A stretch of DNA of 64,000 nt from Nitrincola alkalilacustris (lineage in GTDB: Bacteria > Pseudomonadota > Gammaproteobacteria > Pseudomonadales > Balneatricaceae), in contig NZ_WBOM01000003.1 in the NCBI RefSeq assembly GCF_008973755.1, positions 186,001 to 250,000 on the forward strand, written 5' to 3'. Below the pieces are notes generated by a model that was not told where the DNA came from, did no database searches, and saw only the letters and a list, made by a program, of their open reading frames with translations. Each line of letters starts with the position of its first letter. The stretch's first letter is position 1. A program made the position numbers and the translations under genes. This document shows, piece after piece, positions 1-6,771 of this stretch.

Positions 1-690
1 GCCGATCTGTTCCGGCGCCAGAGTGTCTTTTTGCTGGCCGATGGCGCGAATCATTCGATCCAGGCGCTTAACAGGAGCCGCCACCTGACCACTGGCCCAG
101 ATCAGCAGGATCAGAGTCAGCAGGACCAGCAGTACAGTCTGGATGGCCAGTTGTTGCTCCTGACGGGTTGCGCGTGCCTGCTGCTGTTCCAGTCGTGTAT
201 CCAGCTCCAGCCCGATAGTGGTGGATAGTCGCGACTGGTTTTCCCACATCTTACTGAAGAGTGTGTCCAGACTTTCACTGGATGCTTCATGGAAAGTTTC
301 AGACAGTGAGTGAAGAAGTGAAGACTGTGTGTCGCATAACTCAGTTGTTTCCTGTTCTGGCAGATCAGCACAGGCACGGCCAAGTGAGTCGAGATAGTTG
401 ACGATATGGCCATCTGCCAGGGGTTTGAGTGAATCGGTTTTGAGAATATTGTATTGCCTGACGGCTCGCTCAATATCGGTAATGCGGTTCTTGAGGTTCT
501 CGGCGCGGCGTACAGTCGCTACTGCGTTCTGTGCCTCTGTTAATGCCAACTGATTGAGTTCATTCAATGATTTGCTACCCTGCCAGAGCAGAACCGCCAG
601 TGGTACGAGGGCGAGAGCAAAACCAAACAGCATCAATTGTCGCAGGGACGCGGGTTTAAACAGTTCTTTAACAGGTACCAAACCAGACAC
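1..690 (-). CDS. glrK: GlrK/QseE-like sensor histidine kinase, N-terminal part (cut by window edge)
   Basis: Open frame of 230 codons running off the left edge, read from a GTG at 690; an in-frame TAA lies two codons upstream of it. Visible order: short cytoplasmic N-terminus, SLRQLMLFGF entering a first membrane segment (about residues 19-38), a periplasmic helical region with two cysteines, a second membrane segment (about 180-201), then the start of a HAMP linker (APVKRLDRMIRAIG). The SLRQL plus hydrophobic start and the overall helical sensor match my memory of enterobacterial GlrK (QseE). The kinase core lies outside the window. In enterobacteria GlrK phosphorylates the sigma-54 activator GlrR. 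The neighbouring GlrR-type boxes support this name, but GlrR itself is not visible here. The ribosome site is weak, so the exact start is uncertain. Confidence 0.72.
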   Translation of the reverse strand, partial: MSGLVPVKELFKPASLRQLMLFGFALALVPLAVLLWQGSKSLNELNQLALTEAQNAVATVRRAENLKNRITDIERAVRQYNILKTDSLKPLADGHIVNYLDSLGRACADLPEQETTELCDTQSSLLHSLSETFHEASSESLDTLFSKMWENQSRLSTTIGLELDTRLEQQQARATRQEQQLAIQTVLLVLLTLILLIWASGQVAAPVKRLDRMIRAIGQQKDTLAPEQIG

Positions 691-719
691 TAATGATTAC
701 TCATTTTCAGATTTTGAAT

Positions 720-774
720 CAGGCTACTCACTGGCTATTGCACCTGAGGGGAGGAATTAGATGTGAGTAGCCTG
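720..774. other. 12-bp perfect inverted repeat between EF-hand gene and kinase
   Basis: CAGGCTACTCAC (720-731) is the exact reverse complement of GTGAGTAGCCTG (763-774), with a 31-base loop. It fills most of the 90-base gap between the EF-hand gene stop and the kinase start. No T-run follows on the minus strand, so it is not a classic intrinsic terminator. It may limit read-through or protect the 3' end of the EF-hand transcript. Confidence 0.55.
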
Positions 775-780
775 GTGAGC

Positions 781-1029
781 TCAGCGTGCCAGGTAAATTG
801 TAAACTCTTCCAGGGTAATGGCGCCATCACCGTCTGCATCGATTTCGTCGAAACGAGTCATGAGTTCATCATCAGCCTGAGCTTCATCACGTGAAATGAC
901 ACCATCTTCATTAGTATCCAGTGCCGAAAATGCAATCTGTACATCGGCATCAACGCCTGTACCGTCTTCATTTGCAAAGGCAGTCATGGATAGCAGCAAA
1001 AGTGATGCGGCAATCAGTGTTTTGTTCAT
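781..1029 (-). CDS. small exported EF-hand calcium-binding protein
   Basis: 82 residues. A Sec signal peptide covers about residues 1-19 (MNKTLIAASLLLLSMTAFA), so the product should be periplasmic. Two canonical 12-residue EF-hand loops follow: D38-T-N40-E-D42-G43-V-I45-S-R-D-E49 and D64-A-D66-G-D68-G69-A-I71-T-L-E-E75. All calcium ligands at positions 1, 3, 5 and 12 are present. AAGGAA sits about 12 bases before the ATG. It lies downstream of its own sigma-54 promoter and two activator boxes, and upstream of the GlrK-like kinase on the same strand. It shares the leader style and a short 'IAFSxxD' segment with the next two small genes, suggesting diverged tandem duplicates. Its specific role is unknown; calcium binding or buffering in the periplasm is an inference from the loops. 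Confidence 0.88.
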   Translation of the reverse strand: MNKTLIAASLLLLSMTAFANEDGTGVDADVQIAFSALDTNEDGVISRDEAQADDELMTRFDEIDADGDGAITLEEFTIYLAR

Positions 1030-1108
1030 ATCAATTTATTCCTTTTGGTTGATAAGTACTAAGGCGTGTTCAAAGCAGTAGTGAATGTGTCGCCTTGACA
1101 GGGATAGA

Positions 1109-1123
1109 GCAGGATGTGTGCCA
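1109..1123 (-). promoter_or_regulatory. sigma-54 promoter of EF-hand gene
   Basis: On the minus strand this reads TGGCACACATCCTGC: the -24 TGGCAC, four-base spacing and a -12 TGC in exact sigma-54 (RpoN) register. Transcription would start near 1098, giving a leader of about 70 bases. Two other small genes nearby have the same element at the same place. Confidence 0.8.
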
Positions 1124-1199
1124 TGATATTAAAACCATATTAAAAACAAATAGTTATTTTAAAATTGGGTGTGCAGGGATAAGTGATCTGTGCCATGGG

Positions 1200-1282
1200 T
1201 GTCGCGATGAGGCGACATGAATAGAGCGCTATTTAAAAAGTCTTTTAAAAACAGTTTGTTAAGATGTCTCTTTCTGGCGACA
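1200..1282 (-). promoter_or_regulatory. pair of GlrR-type activator boxes for EF-hand promoter
   Basis: Two perfect TGTC-N10-GACA boxes lie at 1200-1217 (TGTCGCGATGAGGCGACA) and 1265-1282 (TGTCTCTTTCTGGCGACA). They start 65 bases apart, and the near box begins 77 bases from the edge of the sigma-54 promoter. TGTC-N10-GACA is the published enterobacterial GlrR site. An IHF-like AAACAG-TTTG-TTA lies at 1249-1261, one mismatch from WATCARNNNNTTR. Confidence 0.75.
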
Positions 1283-1355
1283 TCTATTAAGCGGAAGAGG
1301 CCGGATCAAAAAGTAGTTCTGGAAGTCTGCTAACCAGCGAGGATCATTGATTGGT

Positions 1356-1401
1356 AAAAAAAGGGCTGGAATCGATGTACTGAGAGCATCACTTCCAGCC
1401 C
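1356..1401 (-). terminator. rho-independent terminator after the 84-residue small gene
   Basis: On the minus strand GGGCTGGAA (1401-1393) pairs with TTCCAGCCC (1371-1363), followed directly by seven T (1362-1356). It ends the transcript from the sigma-54 promoter at 1853-1867, leaving a 3' untranslated stretch of about 115-160 bases. Confidence 0.85.
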
Positions 1402-1405
1402 GAAA

Positions 1406-1507
1406 GCTTGAGAACAAGAGAAGAACGAGGCAAAACTCAAGCGACACGGCGACGTACCATGTGAGGTTGGAGAGCTCAGCCCGCGTGCCATTCGAGCTGA
1501 ACTCTCC
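1406..1507 (-). other. two further stem-loops in the 3' untranslated region of the 84-residue gene
   Basis: Upstream of the terminator on the minus strand are GCTTGAG/CTCAAGC (1406-1412 with 1436-1442) and a 12-bp arm pair with one mismatch (1469-1480 with 1496-1507). With the terminator this makes three successive hairpins in about 150 bases after the stop codon. That could simply stabilise the mRNA or could yield a 3'-derived small RNA; I cannot tell which. Confidence 0.45.
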
Positions 1508-1515
1508 GTAAAGAG

Positions 1516-1770
1516 TTACATAAAGAATCGAGGTTTCTCTGTCACAGCGGACGGTATGGTACCGTCTGAATTAACCTCAATCAGATAGTTGGTAAGTTTT
1601 GGCTGCTGAGGCTCATTCTGATCTTCTGTATTAGCCTGACTATCCATTTCCATTTTTGCATAGGCAATATGGCAGTCGGCCTCATGATCGCTCGCCAGGA
1701 TGCCAGTGCTTGCACTGTACGCTGCAATGGATGTCAGCAGCAGAGTAGTATTAAGCAGAGACTTCTTCAT
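1516..1770 (-). CDS. small exported protein, sigma-54 controlled (unknown function)
   Basis: 84 residues with a signal peptide to about residue 26 (MKKSLLNTTLLLTSIAAYSA...ILA). The mature part is acidic and Gln/Asn-rich (HEADCHIAYAKMEMD, then TEDQNEPQQP). It has one cysteine and no recognisable domain. The stretch CHIAYAKMEMD aligns with VQIAFSALDTN of the EF-hand neighbour and MQLAFSEVDLG of the 87-residue neighbour. The ATG is preceded by GGAG at good spacing, and that leader (GGAGTATGAGTC) resembles the leader of the 87-residue gene (GGAGTACAAATC). It has its own sigma-54 promoter, activator boxes and terminator, so it is very likely a real gene. Confidence 0.72.
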   Translation of the reverse strand: MKKSLLNTTLLLTSIAAYSASTGILASDHEADCHIAYAKMEMDSQANTEDQNEPQQPKLTNYLIEVNSDGTIPSAVTEKPRFFM

Positions 1771-1852
1771 GACTCATACTCCGTATTGTTTATGTTTGTT
1801 GCTATCCGGCAATCTACAAACTGCCGATATCTGCAGTCATGCCTGTAATACA

Positions 1853-1867
1853 GCATATGTTGTGCCA
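1853..1867 (-). promoter_or_regulatory. sigma-54 promoter of the 84-residue small gene
   Basis: Minus-strand TGGCACAACATATGC: -24 TGGCAC and -12 TGC in correct sigma-54 register. The start point would be near 1842. An ATAGTTAT element begins 27 bases from the promoter edge (1894), the same offset as ATAGTTAT at 1150 in the EF-hand promoter. Confidence 0.8.
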
Positions 1868-1943
1868 GAATGTTAAAAATCATTTTAAAACAGATAGTTA
1901 TGGTATTTTACGGAAAGAGAGACTCACCAGATCTGTTTTTTAG

Positions 1944-2026
1944 TGTCGCCATTTAGAGACATTAATTTTATGCTTTATATATAAGTCATATAAATCAGTT
2001 ATTTAGAGTGTATCAATTTGGCGACA
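1944..2026 (-). promoter_or_regulatory. pair of GlrR-type activator boxes for the 84-residue gene
   Basis: A perfect box TGTCGCCATTTAGAGACA lies at 1944-1961 and a near-perfect one, TGTATCAATTTGGCGACA, at 2009-2026. Starts are 65 bases apart and the near box is 77 bases from the promoter edge. A full-consensus IHF site AATCAG-TTAT-TTA lies at 1993-2005, 16 bases before the far box. Confidence 0.75.
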
Positions 2027-2063
2027 CCAATAAATCCTCTACTATATTCGGGTTCAGGGCTGC

Positions 2064-2327
2064 CTAAACTGACAGTCCGAAAGGCATATCAATATCGCCA
2101 ATCAGGGTTGAGGCGACGGTGGAGTTAAGGGAAAGCCAGGTGTCATATAGCCGATTGTTGAGCCGCCTGTGACGCTCAAGCAGAGCCAGCAGAATATTTC
2201 CAAGATCGACTTCAGAGAATGCCAATTGCATATGTGAATTGACCTTTGCTGCCGAGGAACTGTAGCTGAGCGTGATAGCTGCAATGATTGCAATCACAAG
2301 AAAGGTGACAATCAGTGATTTTTTCAT
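2064..2327 (-). CDS. small exported or membrane-anchored protein, sigma-54 controlled (unknown function)
   Basis: 87 residues starting MKKSLIVTFLVIAIIAAITL, a signal peptide or membrane anchor ending near SSAA (about residue 27). The rest (MQLAFSEVDLGNILLALLE, then HRRLNNRLYDTWLSLNS) is helical and fits no family I know. The MQLAFSEVD stretch aligns with the EF-hand protein where its first calcium loop begins, but no calcium loop remains. The sequence may be a diverged duplicate, or a copy that lost the EF-hands. GGAG lies upstream of the ATG. It has the same sigma-54 promoter and box arrangement as its two neighbours, and no terminator is visible before the next unit. Confidence 0.68.
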   Translation of the reverse strand: MKKSLIVTFLVIAIIAAITLSYSSSAAKVNSHMQLAFSEVDLGNILLALLERHRRLNNRLYDTWLSLNSTVASTLIGDIDMPFGLSV

Positions 2328-2398
2328 GATTTGTACTCCATCGTGTTGTAGACATGCCTGCTTTATAACGCTGGAAACAGGGCATTCACACAGATAAA

Positions 2399-2413
2399 GC
2401 AGAAAGCGTGCCA
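2399..2413 (-). promoter_or_regulatory. sigma-54 promoter of the 87-residue small gene
   Basis: Minus-strand TGGCACGCTTTCTGC: the -24 half is a full TGGCACG match and the -12 half is CTGC at exact spacing. The start point would be near 2388, giving a leader of about 60 bases. Confidence 0.82.
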
Positions 2414-2488
2414 GTTTTTAAAATGTTTTTTTATATCATGTATTTAAGTTAAAAAAGTGCTGATCTGAAGCGACTCTAATGGAGTATC

Positions 2489-2571
2489 TGTCGCGATCTG
2501 GCGTCGCTTTTATAAACTGTTACAAATAACTTAACAAAATCAGTTATTTAAACTGTTTCTACATGGCGACA
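2489..2571 (-). promoter_or_regulatory. pair of GlrR-type activator boxes for the 87-residue gene
   Basis: Degenerate boxes TGTCGCGATCTGGCGTCG (2489-2506) and TGTTTCTACATGGCGACA (2554-2571) start 65 bases apart. The near box lies 76 bases from the promoter. A full-consensus IHF site AATCAG-TTAT-TTA lies at 2538-2550, again 16 bases before the far box. The conserved geometry makes the mismatched boxes credible. Confidence 0.65.
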
Positions 2572-2638
2572 AAGTGGAGGGTAAAAGGAAAAGGGAAAAG
2601 GGGTCAGGTACATTTATGAAGTAGATTTGTGAGGGAGC

Positions 2639-2684
2639 AAAAAGAGAGTCAGCTGCCCGTTACGCTTCGCGGGAGTTGACTCTC
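2639..2684 (-). terminator. terminator after leucine dehydrogenase gene
   Basis: Minus-strand GAGAGTCA (2684-2677) pairs with TGACTCTC (2651-2644), with an inner CCCG/CGGG pairing, followed by five T (2643-2639). It lies about 60 bases beyond the dehydrogenase stop. The rest of 2572-2638 is A/G-rich and holds no gene I can support. Confidence 0.8.
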
Positions 2685-2741
2685 AAGGGCCAGTGTCTGC
2701 AGGAGAAATCGCGGACCTGGCCAAGCGACGAACGCGGGTTG

Positions 2742-3821
2742 TTACAATGCCTTGAATCGTTCTTCGGCCAGTTTATTCGCTATGGCACCGGTTGGGGTGT
2801 TGCTCAGGGCACTGCGGTGGAAAATCTCACTCAGGGTATCGCCGATCGATTCGATATGGGCTCGCACTTTAGCCGCATCGTACCCGGTACGCTCATAGAA
2901 AATATCGATAATACCGCCTGCGTTGATCGCATAGTCGGGAGCGTAGAGGATACCGCGCTCCAGCAGCATGGCATCGTGTCTTTCTGATTCCAGCTGATTG
3001 TTGGCGGCACCGGCGATCACTGTCGCCTTAAGGGTCGGGATGCTGCGATCATTCAGAATGGCACCCATCGCGCAGGGGGCCAGCACATCAACATCTAGGC
3101 TCAGAATCTCATCGGCGGATACTGCTGTAGCACCCAGTTCAGTAACGGCGCGTGCTACCTGATCGGCGTGGATATCGCTGACATAGAGCTCGGCTCCGGC
3201 GGCATGCAGATGCTGGGCCAGGCGATAGCCAACATTGCCAACACCCTGAATGGCGACTTTGAGACCCTTCAGATCTTCACGATCCAGACGGTGCTTCACG
3301 GCGGCTTTCAGGCCGACGTAGGTGCCGTAAGCGGTGGCAGGAGAGGGGTCGCCGTTATTCAGCTTGCCATCGATTCCGACCTGTTCGGTCACGCCGCCTA
3401 TATGGCTGGTATGACGGCCCATTACCAGTAGATCGGGCACACTGGTGCCGGAGTCTTCTGCAGCAATATAGCGTCCACCGAGGCTTTCCAGATACTGGCC
3501 CATTTTCTCCAGCAGTGCTTCACTCTTATGCTCGCGTGGATTACCGATGATGACAGACTTGCCGCCGCCAAGATCGAGGTTCGCCAGTGCTGATTTATAA
3601 GTCATGCCACGGGACAGGCGCAGCACATCACGCAGGGCCTCTTCATCACTGGCATAGGGCCACATGCGGCAACCGCCAAGTGCGGGGCCTCGATTGGAGT
3701 TGTGTACGGCGATGATCGCCTTGAGCCCAGTATCCGGATCACTGAAAAAGCAGACCTGCTCGTGCTGGTCAAATTCCGGGTGGCTGAAAACGTTATGAGA
3801 GGACGCAGAGGGGTGATTCAT
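2742..3821 (-). CDS. leucine (branched-chain amino acid) dehydrogenase
   Basis: 359 residues of the Glu/Leu/Phe/Val dehydrogenase family, cytoplasmic. It oxidatively deaminates a branched-chain amino acid to its 2-oxo acid with NAD. Seen: the substrate-binding region [13 protein letters not shown], the two active-site lysines in [19 protein letters not shown] (about K76 and K88), and a Rossmann motif GVGNVG (about 193-198). The size matches leucine dehydrogenase rather than the longer glutamate enzymes. I start at the ATG at 3821, with AAGG nine bases upstream, rather than at an in-frame TTG at 3854. A GCCGGTC/GACCGGC hairpin (3879-3898) lies in its leader. Phenylalanine or valine could be the preferred substrate. 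Confidence 0.9.
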   Translation of the reverse strand: MNHPSASSHNVFSHPEFDQHEQVCFFSDPDTGLKAIIAVHNSNRGPALGGCRMWPYASDEEALRDVLRLSRGMTYKSALANLDLGGGKSVIIGNPREHKSEALLEKMGQYLESLGGRYIAAEDSGTSVPDLLVMGRHTSHIGGVTEQVGIDGKLNNGDPSPATAYGTYVGLKAAVKHRLDREDLKGLKVAIQGVGNVGYRLAQHLHAAGAELYVSDIHADQVARAVTELGATAVSADEILSLDVDVLAPCAMGAILNDRSIPTLKATVIAGAANNQLESERHDAMLLERGILYAPDYAINAGGIIDIFYERTGYDAAKVRAHIESIGDTLSEIFHRSALSNTPTGAIANKLAEERFKAL

Positions 3822-4010
3822 GGCAAATACCTTATTGCTGCTGGATCTCAGCAACAGCCTGTTCTTTGTTTTTTTAGTGCCGGTCTGGTGTGACCGGCTA
3901 TCAGGTTTGGCGTCCTTGTGAGACGACAGTGCAGACCTTATGAGATTGTCATGAAAGCGTCAACCGTTTTCTGCAGATTGAGGCTTTCATGCGGATGAAA
4001 TGAATCAAAA

Positions 4011-4589
4011 TCAGAGAGATAGACGTGGGTCTGTGGCTGCCAGAATAGCTTTCCCTGCATGACGCTCATGGAAGGCTTTCAGGTTGGGGAGTGCGGAATA
4101 GTCCTGAAGCTCACGGAACAGGGTCCAGTCTATCAGGCAGTAAAGGCAGATGGCGGCGAAGTTCCAGTCATTCAGATGACCGGCAGCTGCCTGTTGATCC
4201 AGCTCTTTCAAGGATGTGGCGATACGCTCGCGTTGCAGGTTGAAGAAAAGTGCATCCTGAGATGTATCGACACCTGAGCGTGTCAGCAGAAACATCTCCA
4301 CGAAGGAATCATTTGCCGCGTTGACGAGGGTGATCAGATTCTCATCCGCTACCGGGCAGGCCTCTTTATTCAGCTTGTTGTTCAGATAACTGAAAATCAC
4401 TCGTGAATCAAACACCGGCTGCCCGTTATCCACCAGCATGGGGATCTTGAGTGCCGGGTTGATGGACAGCAGAATTTCGCGGCCTTCAGGCGAATAGATA
4501 TTGATATCAACAAACTCGTGATCAATATCTTCCATCCATACTCTCAATCGACGAACGTAGGGAGAGGTAGTGGAACCGTAGAGTTTCAT
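4011..4589 (-). CDS. glutathione S-transferase family protein
   Basis: About 192 residues starting MKLYGSTTSPYVRRLRVW, a thioredoxin-fold N-terminal domain with SPYVRR at the glutathione site. The cis-proline segment is KIPMLV and the DSRVIFSYL motif follows. The rest is the all-helical C-terminal domain. It resembles short bacterial transferases of the YibF type. An upstream in-frame ATG at 4610 exists, but AAAGGG lies at good distance from the ATG at 4589, and the family begins there. The natural substrate is not predictable. It is separated from deaD by about 250 bases, so it is probably transcribed alone. Confidence 0.85.
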   Translation of the reverse strand: MKLYGSTTSPYVRRLRVWMEDIDHEFVDINIYSPEGREILLSINPALKIPMLVDNGQPVFDSRVIFSYLNNKLNKEACPVADENLITLVNAANDSFVEMFLLTRSGVDTSQDALFFNLQRERIATSLKELDQQAAAGHLNDWNFAAICLYCLIDWTLFRELQDYSALPNLKAFHERHAGKAILAATDPRLSL

Positions 4590-4790
4590 GGGTTTGCCCT
4601 TTTCTGTCATATGATCTGAATGATGAAGACAGACTGCTTCAGCAGCCTTTAACAGCTAGAGCATAGCATGCCGTAAGCGGATTGATTCCACCAGCAGCAA
4701 AGGGTTATTGATAAGCAGTGTGCGGAAGCCAAAGATGAGTATAAAGAGTGTGCTTCGGGAGGATAAAACGAGGGCAGAAACCTGAACAGG

Positions 4791-4820
4791 GACAGGCTGA
4801 GCGTATTTGCTCAGCCTGTC
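4791..4820 (-). terminator. strong hairpin after deaD
   Basis: GACAGGCTGAGC (4791-4802) and GCTCAGCCTGTC (4809-4820) form a perfect 12-bp stem with a six-base loop, 17 bases past the deaD stop. No T-run follows, so it may act as an RNA-stabilising or weak terminator structure. The rest of 4590-4790 shows no gene. Confidence 0.6.
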
Positions 4821-4836
4821 GGGGTGTGTCAGCAGA

Positions 4837-6600
4837 TCAGCGTGCGCGAGCTGTCGCAGGTGCACCTGATTTAGCAGTTGGTGGTCTGCGACGGGCTTTA
4901 GGCGGGCCACTGCGATCAGCGCCACGGTCCTTGACGTCATCCTGCCATGGGCGGATGTTCAGCGCCTGACCACAGATACGGGCACGTTTCAGTACCTGCA
5001 TGGAGTCGGGTGACAGGCTGCTTGGCAGATCGACTGTGCTGTAGGTTTCGTTGATGTCGATGCGACCGATGTGCTGGCTGTCGACGCTGGCCTCATTGGC
5101 AATGGCGCCAACAATGTTGCCAGGCTTCACGCCATGCTGATAACCAACACCCAGCCAGAAGCGCTGCATACCGGCGGCAGGAGCATCTGAACGACCTGCT
5201 GGACGACGTTTGCCGCGCTCTGCACCCTCATCACGAGGTCTGCGCTCACGCGCAGTAGCAGGTGCTGGTTCCTTTTCATTCAGGAACAGCGGCTTGTCTT
5301 TATGCATCATCTTCAGAATGGCTGCTGCGACCTGAACAGGCGACAGTTCCTGCTCTCCGACCAGTGATTCAATCAGTGGCAGGTACTGTTCCAGATCTGA
5401 GGCTTCTGCAGCGATACTGATCTGCTTTTTCAGGCGTTCGACACGCAGTTCGTTGAGCTGCTTGGCGGTTGGCAGAATCAGCTGCTCGATCGGTGAGCGG
5501 GTAGTGCGTTCGATCTGCTGCAGCAGGCGCTGTTCACGCGGTGCCGCAAACAGGATCGCGTCGCCATCACGACCGGCACGACCGGTACGACCGATACGGT
5601 GAATATAGGATTCGGCATCGTAAGGGATGTCGTAGTTGATAACGTGAGTGATGCGCTCGACATCAAGGCCACGTGCAACAACATCGGTTGCGATTACGAT
5701 ATCCAGCTCACCGCTTTTCAGCTTCTCGACCACGCGTTCACGCTGAGCCTGGGCGATATCGCCATGCAGGGCTGCAGCAGGGAAGCCTGCTTTGGTCAGC
5801 TGTTCTGCCAGCTCTTCAGTCGCATTTTTGGTGCGAACGAAGACCAGTGCACCTTCGTGCTCCTGGAGCTCCAGCAGACGGGTCATTGCGGTCAGTTTGG
5901 TCATGCCGCGAACGGTCCAGACGCGCTGACGAATGGTGCTGGCGGTGGCTGTTTTGCTCTCAATCTTGATGACAGCAGGTTCGGTCAGATAGTTGTCTGC
6001 AATACGACGGATTACCGGAGGCATGGTCGCAGAGAAGAGGGCGATCTGGCGCTGTGCAGGTGTGTGCTGCAGGATCCACTCGACATCGTCGATGAAGCCC
6101 ATGCGCAACATCTCATCGGCCTCGTCCAGTACCAGCGTCTGCAGACGATCCAGTGCCAGTGTGCCGCGACGGATATGATCCATGACACGACCCGGTGTAC
6201 CGATAACAACGTGCGCACCACGGCGCAGGCCGCGCAGCTGCTCGTCATAACCCTGGCCACCATAGATGGAGAGGATGCGAACGCCGGTCAGATGCTTGGA
6301 GTATTTTTCGCAAGCGGTTGAAACCTGAAGAGCCAACTCACGCGTTGGTGCCAGAATCAGCAGCTGCGGGTGAGTTTTGCTTGGATCAAGGCGTTGCAGC
6401 AAAGGCAGTGCGAATGCTGCGGTTTTACCCGTACCGGTTTGAGCCTGGCCCAGAAGGTCACGACCTTCGAGAAGTGGTGGAATCGCGCCTAGCTGTATCG
6501 GGGAGGGTGTTTCGTAGCCTACGTCATTCAGAGCTTCGAGAATAGGAGCAGAGAGCCCCAGGTCGCTAAAGTTAGCGGGGGTGTTTTCAATATTGGACAT
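4837..6600 (-). CDS. deaD: DEAD-box ATP-dependent RNA helicase DeaD/CsdA
   Basis: 587 residues. It unwinds RNA duplexes during ribosome assembly and cold adaptation. Seen: the Q-motif around F11-Q36, Walker A AQTGTGKT (53-60), PTRELA, DEAD (159-162), SAT (190-192), and HRIGRTGR (334-341). A charged linker (ERRPRDEGAERGKRRPAGRS) follows, then a DbpA-type RNA-binding domain (about 475-555, starting RFWLGVGYQHGVKPGNI) and a basic tail rich in Arg/Pro/Ala. The length and extra RNA-binding domain separate DeaD from shorter RhlB/RhlE/SrmB types. A sigma-70 promoter and a leader of about 105 bases lie upstream, as is usual for this cold-inducible gene. Confidence 0.95.
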   Translation of the reverse strand: MSNIENTPANFSDLGLSAPILEALNDVGYETPSPIQLGAIPPLLEGRDLLGQAQTGTGKTAAFALPLLQRLDPSKTHPQLLILAPTRELALQVSTACEKYSKHLTGVRILSIYGGQGYDEQLRGLRRGAHVVIGTPGRVMDHIRRGTLALDRLQTLVLDEADEMLRMGFIDDVEWILQHTPAQRQIALFSATMPPVIRRIADNYLTEPAVIKIESKTATASTIRQRVWTVRGMTKLTAMTRLLELQEHEGALVFVRTKNATEELAEQLTKAGFPAAALHGDIAQAQRERVVEKLKSGELDIVIATDVVARGLDVERITHVINYDIPYDAESYIHRIGRTGRAGRDGDAILFAAPREQRLLQQIERTTRSPIEQLILPTAKQLNELRVERLKKQISIAAEASDLEQYLPLIESLVGEQELSPVQVAAAILKMMHKDKPLFLNEKEPAPATARERRPRDEGAERGKRRPAGRSDAPAAGMQRFWLGVGYQHGVKPGNIVGAIANEASVDSQHIGRIDINETYSTVDLPSSLSPDSMQVLKRARICGQALNIRPWQDDVKDRGADRSGPPKARRRPPTAKSGAPATARAR

Positions 6601-6712
6601 GCTGTGATTGCTTACCTGATGAATTGAGGACTTTGTGAGAAAGAAGTCACTCAGTTACGCTAAGAGGCATGGCTGCACTCACAGCAGCATCGCCCCAACA
6701 AAAGAGGTGCGT

Positions 6713-6741
6713 ATTATATAGATCTGTTGGGGGCTTGTCCA
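6713..6741 (-). promoter_or_regulatory. sigma-70 promoter of deaD
   Basis: Minus strand: -35 TGGACA (6741-6736), 17-base spacer, -10 TATAAT (6718-6713), then ACGCACC. The 16-base block CTATATAATACGCACC is identical to that in the tRNA-Val promoter at 39378-39393. The GC-rich discriminator is typical of growth-rate or stringently controlled promoters. Confidence 0.75.
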
Positions 6742-6771
6742 GAGCAGTATCCGGAAGAGTTGAACGGCGGA

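Noticed and set aside
1259..1447. 62-codon minus-strand frame
   Set aside because: It overlaps the far activator box and the intrinsic terminator of the neighbouring gene, has no ribosome site, and its product looks random.
2601..2624. GGGGTCAGGTACATTTATG stretch resembling text seen near REP/RAYT-type elements
   Set aside because: Only one copy was noticed and no transposase is nearby. This is a memory-based resemblance with no further support.
3879..3898. GCCGGTC/GACCGGC hairpin beside a T-run considered as a terminator
   Set aside because: The T-run lies on the wrong side of the stem for either strand; it is only a leader hairpin of the dehydrogenase gene.
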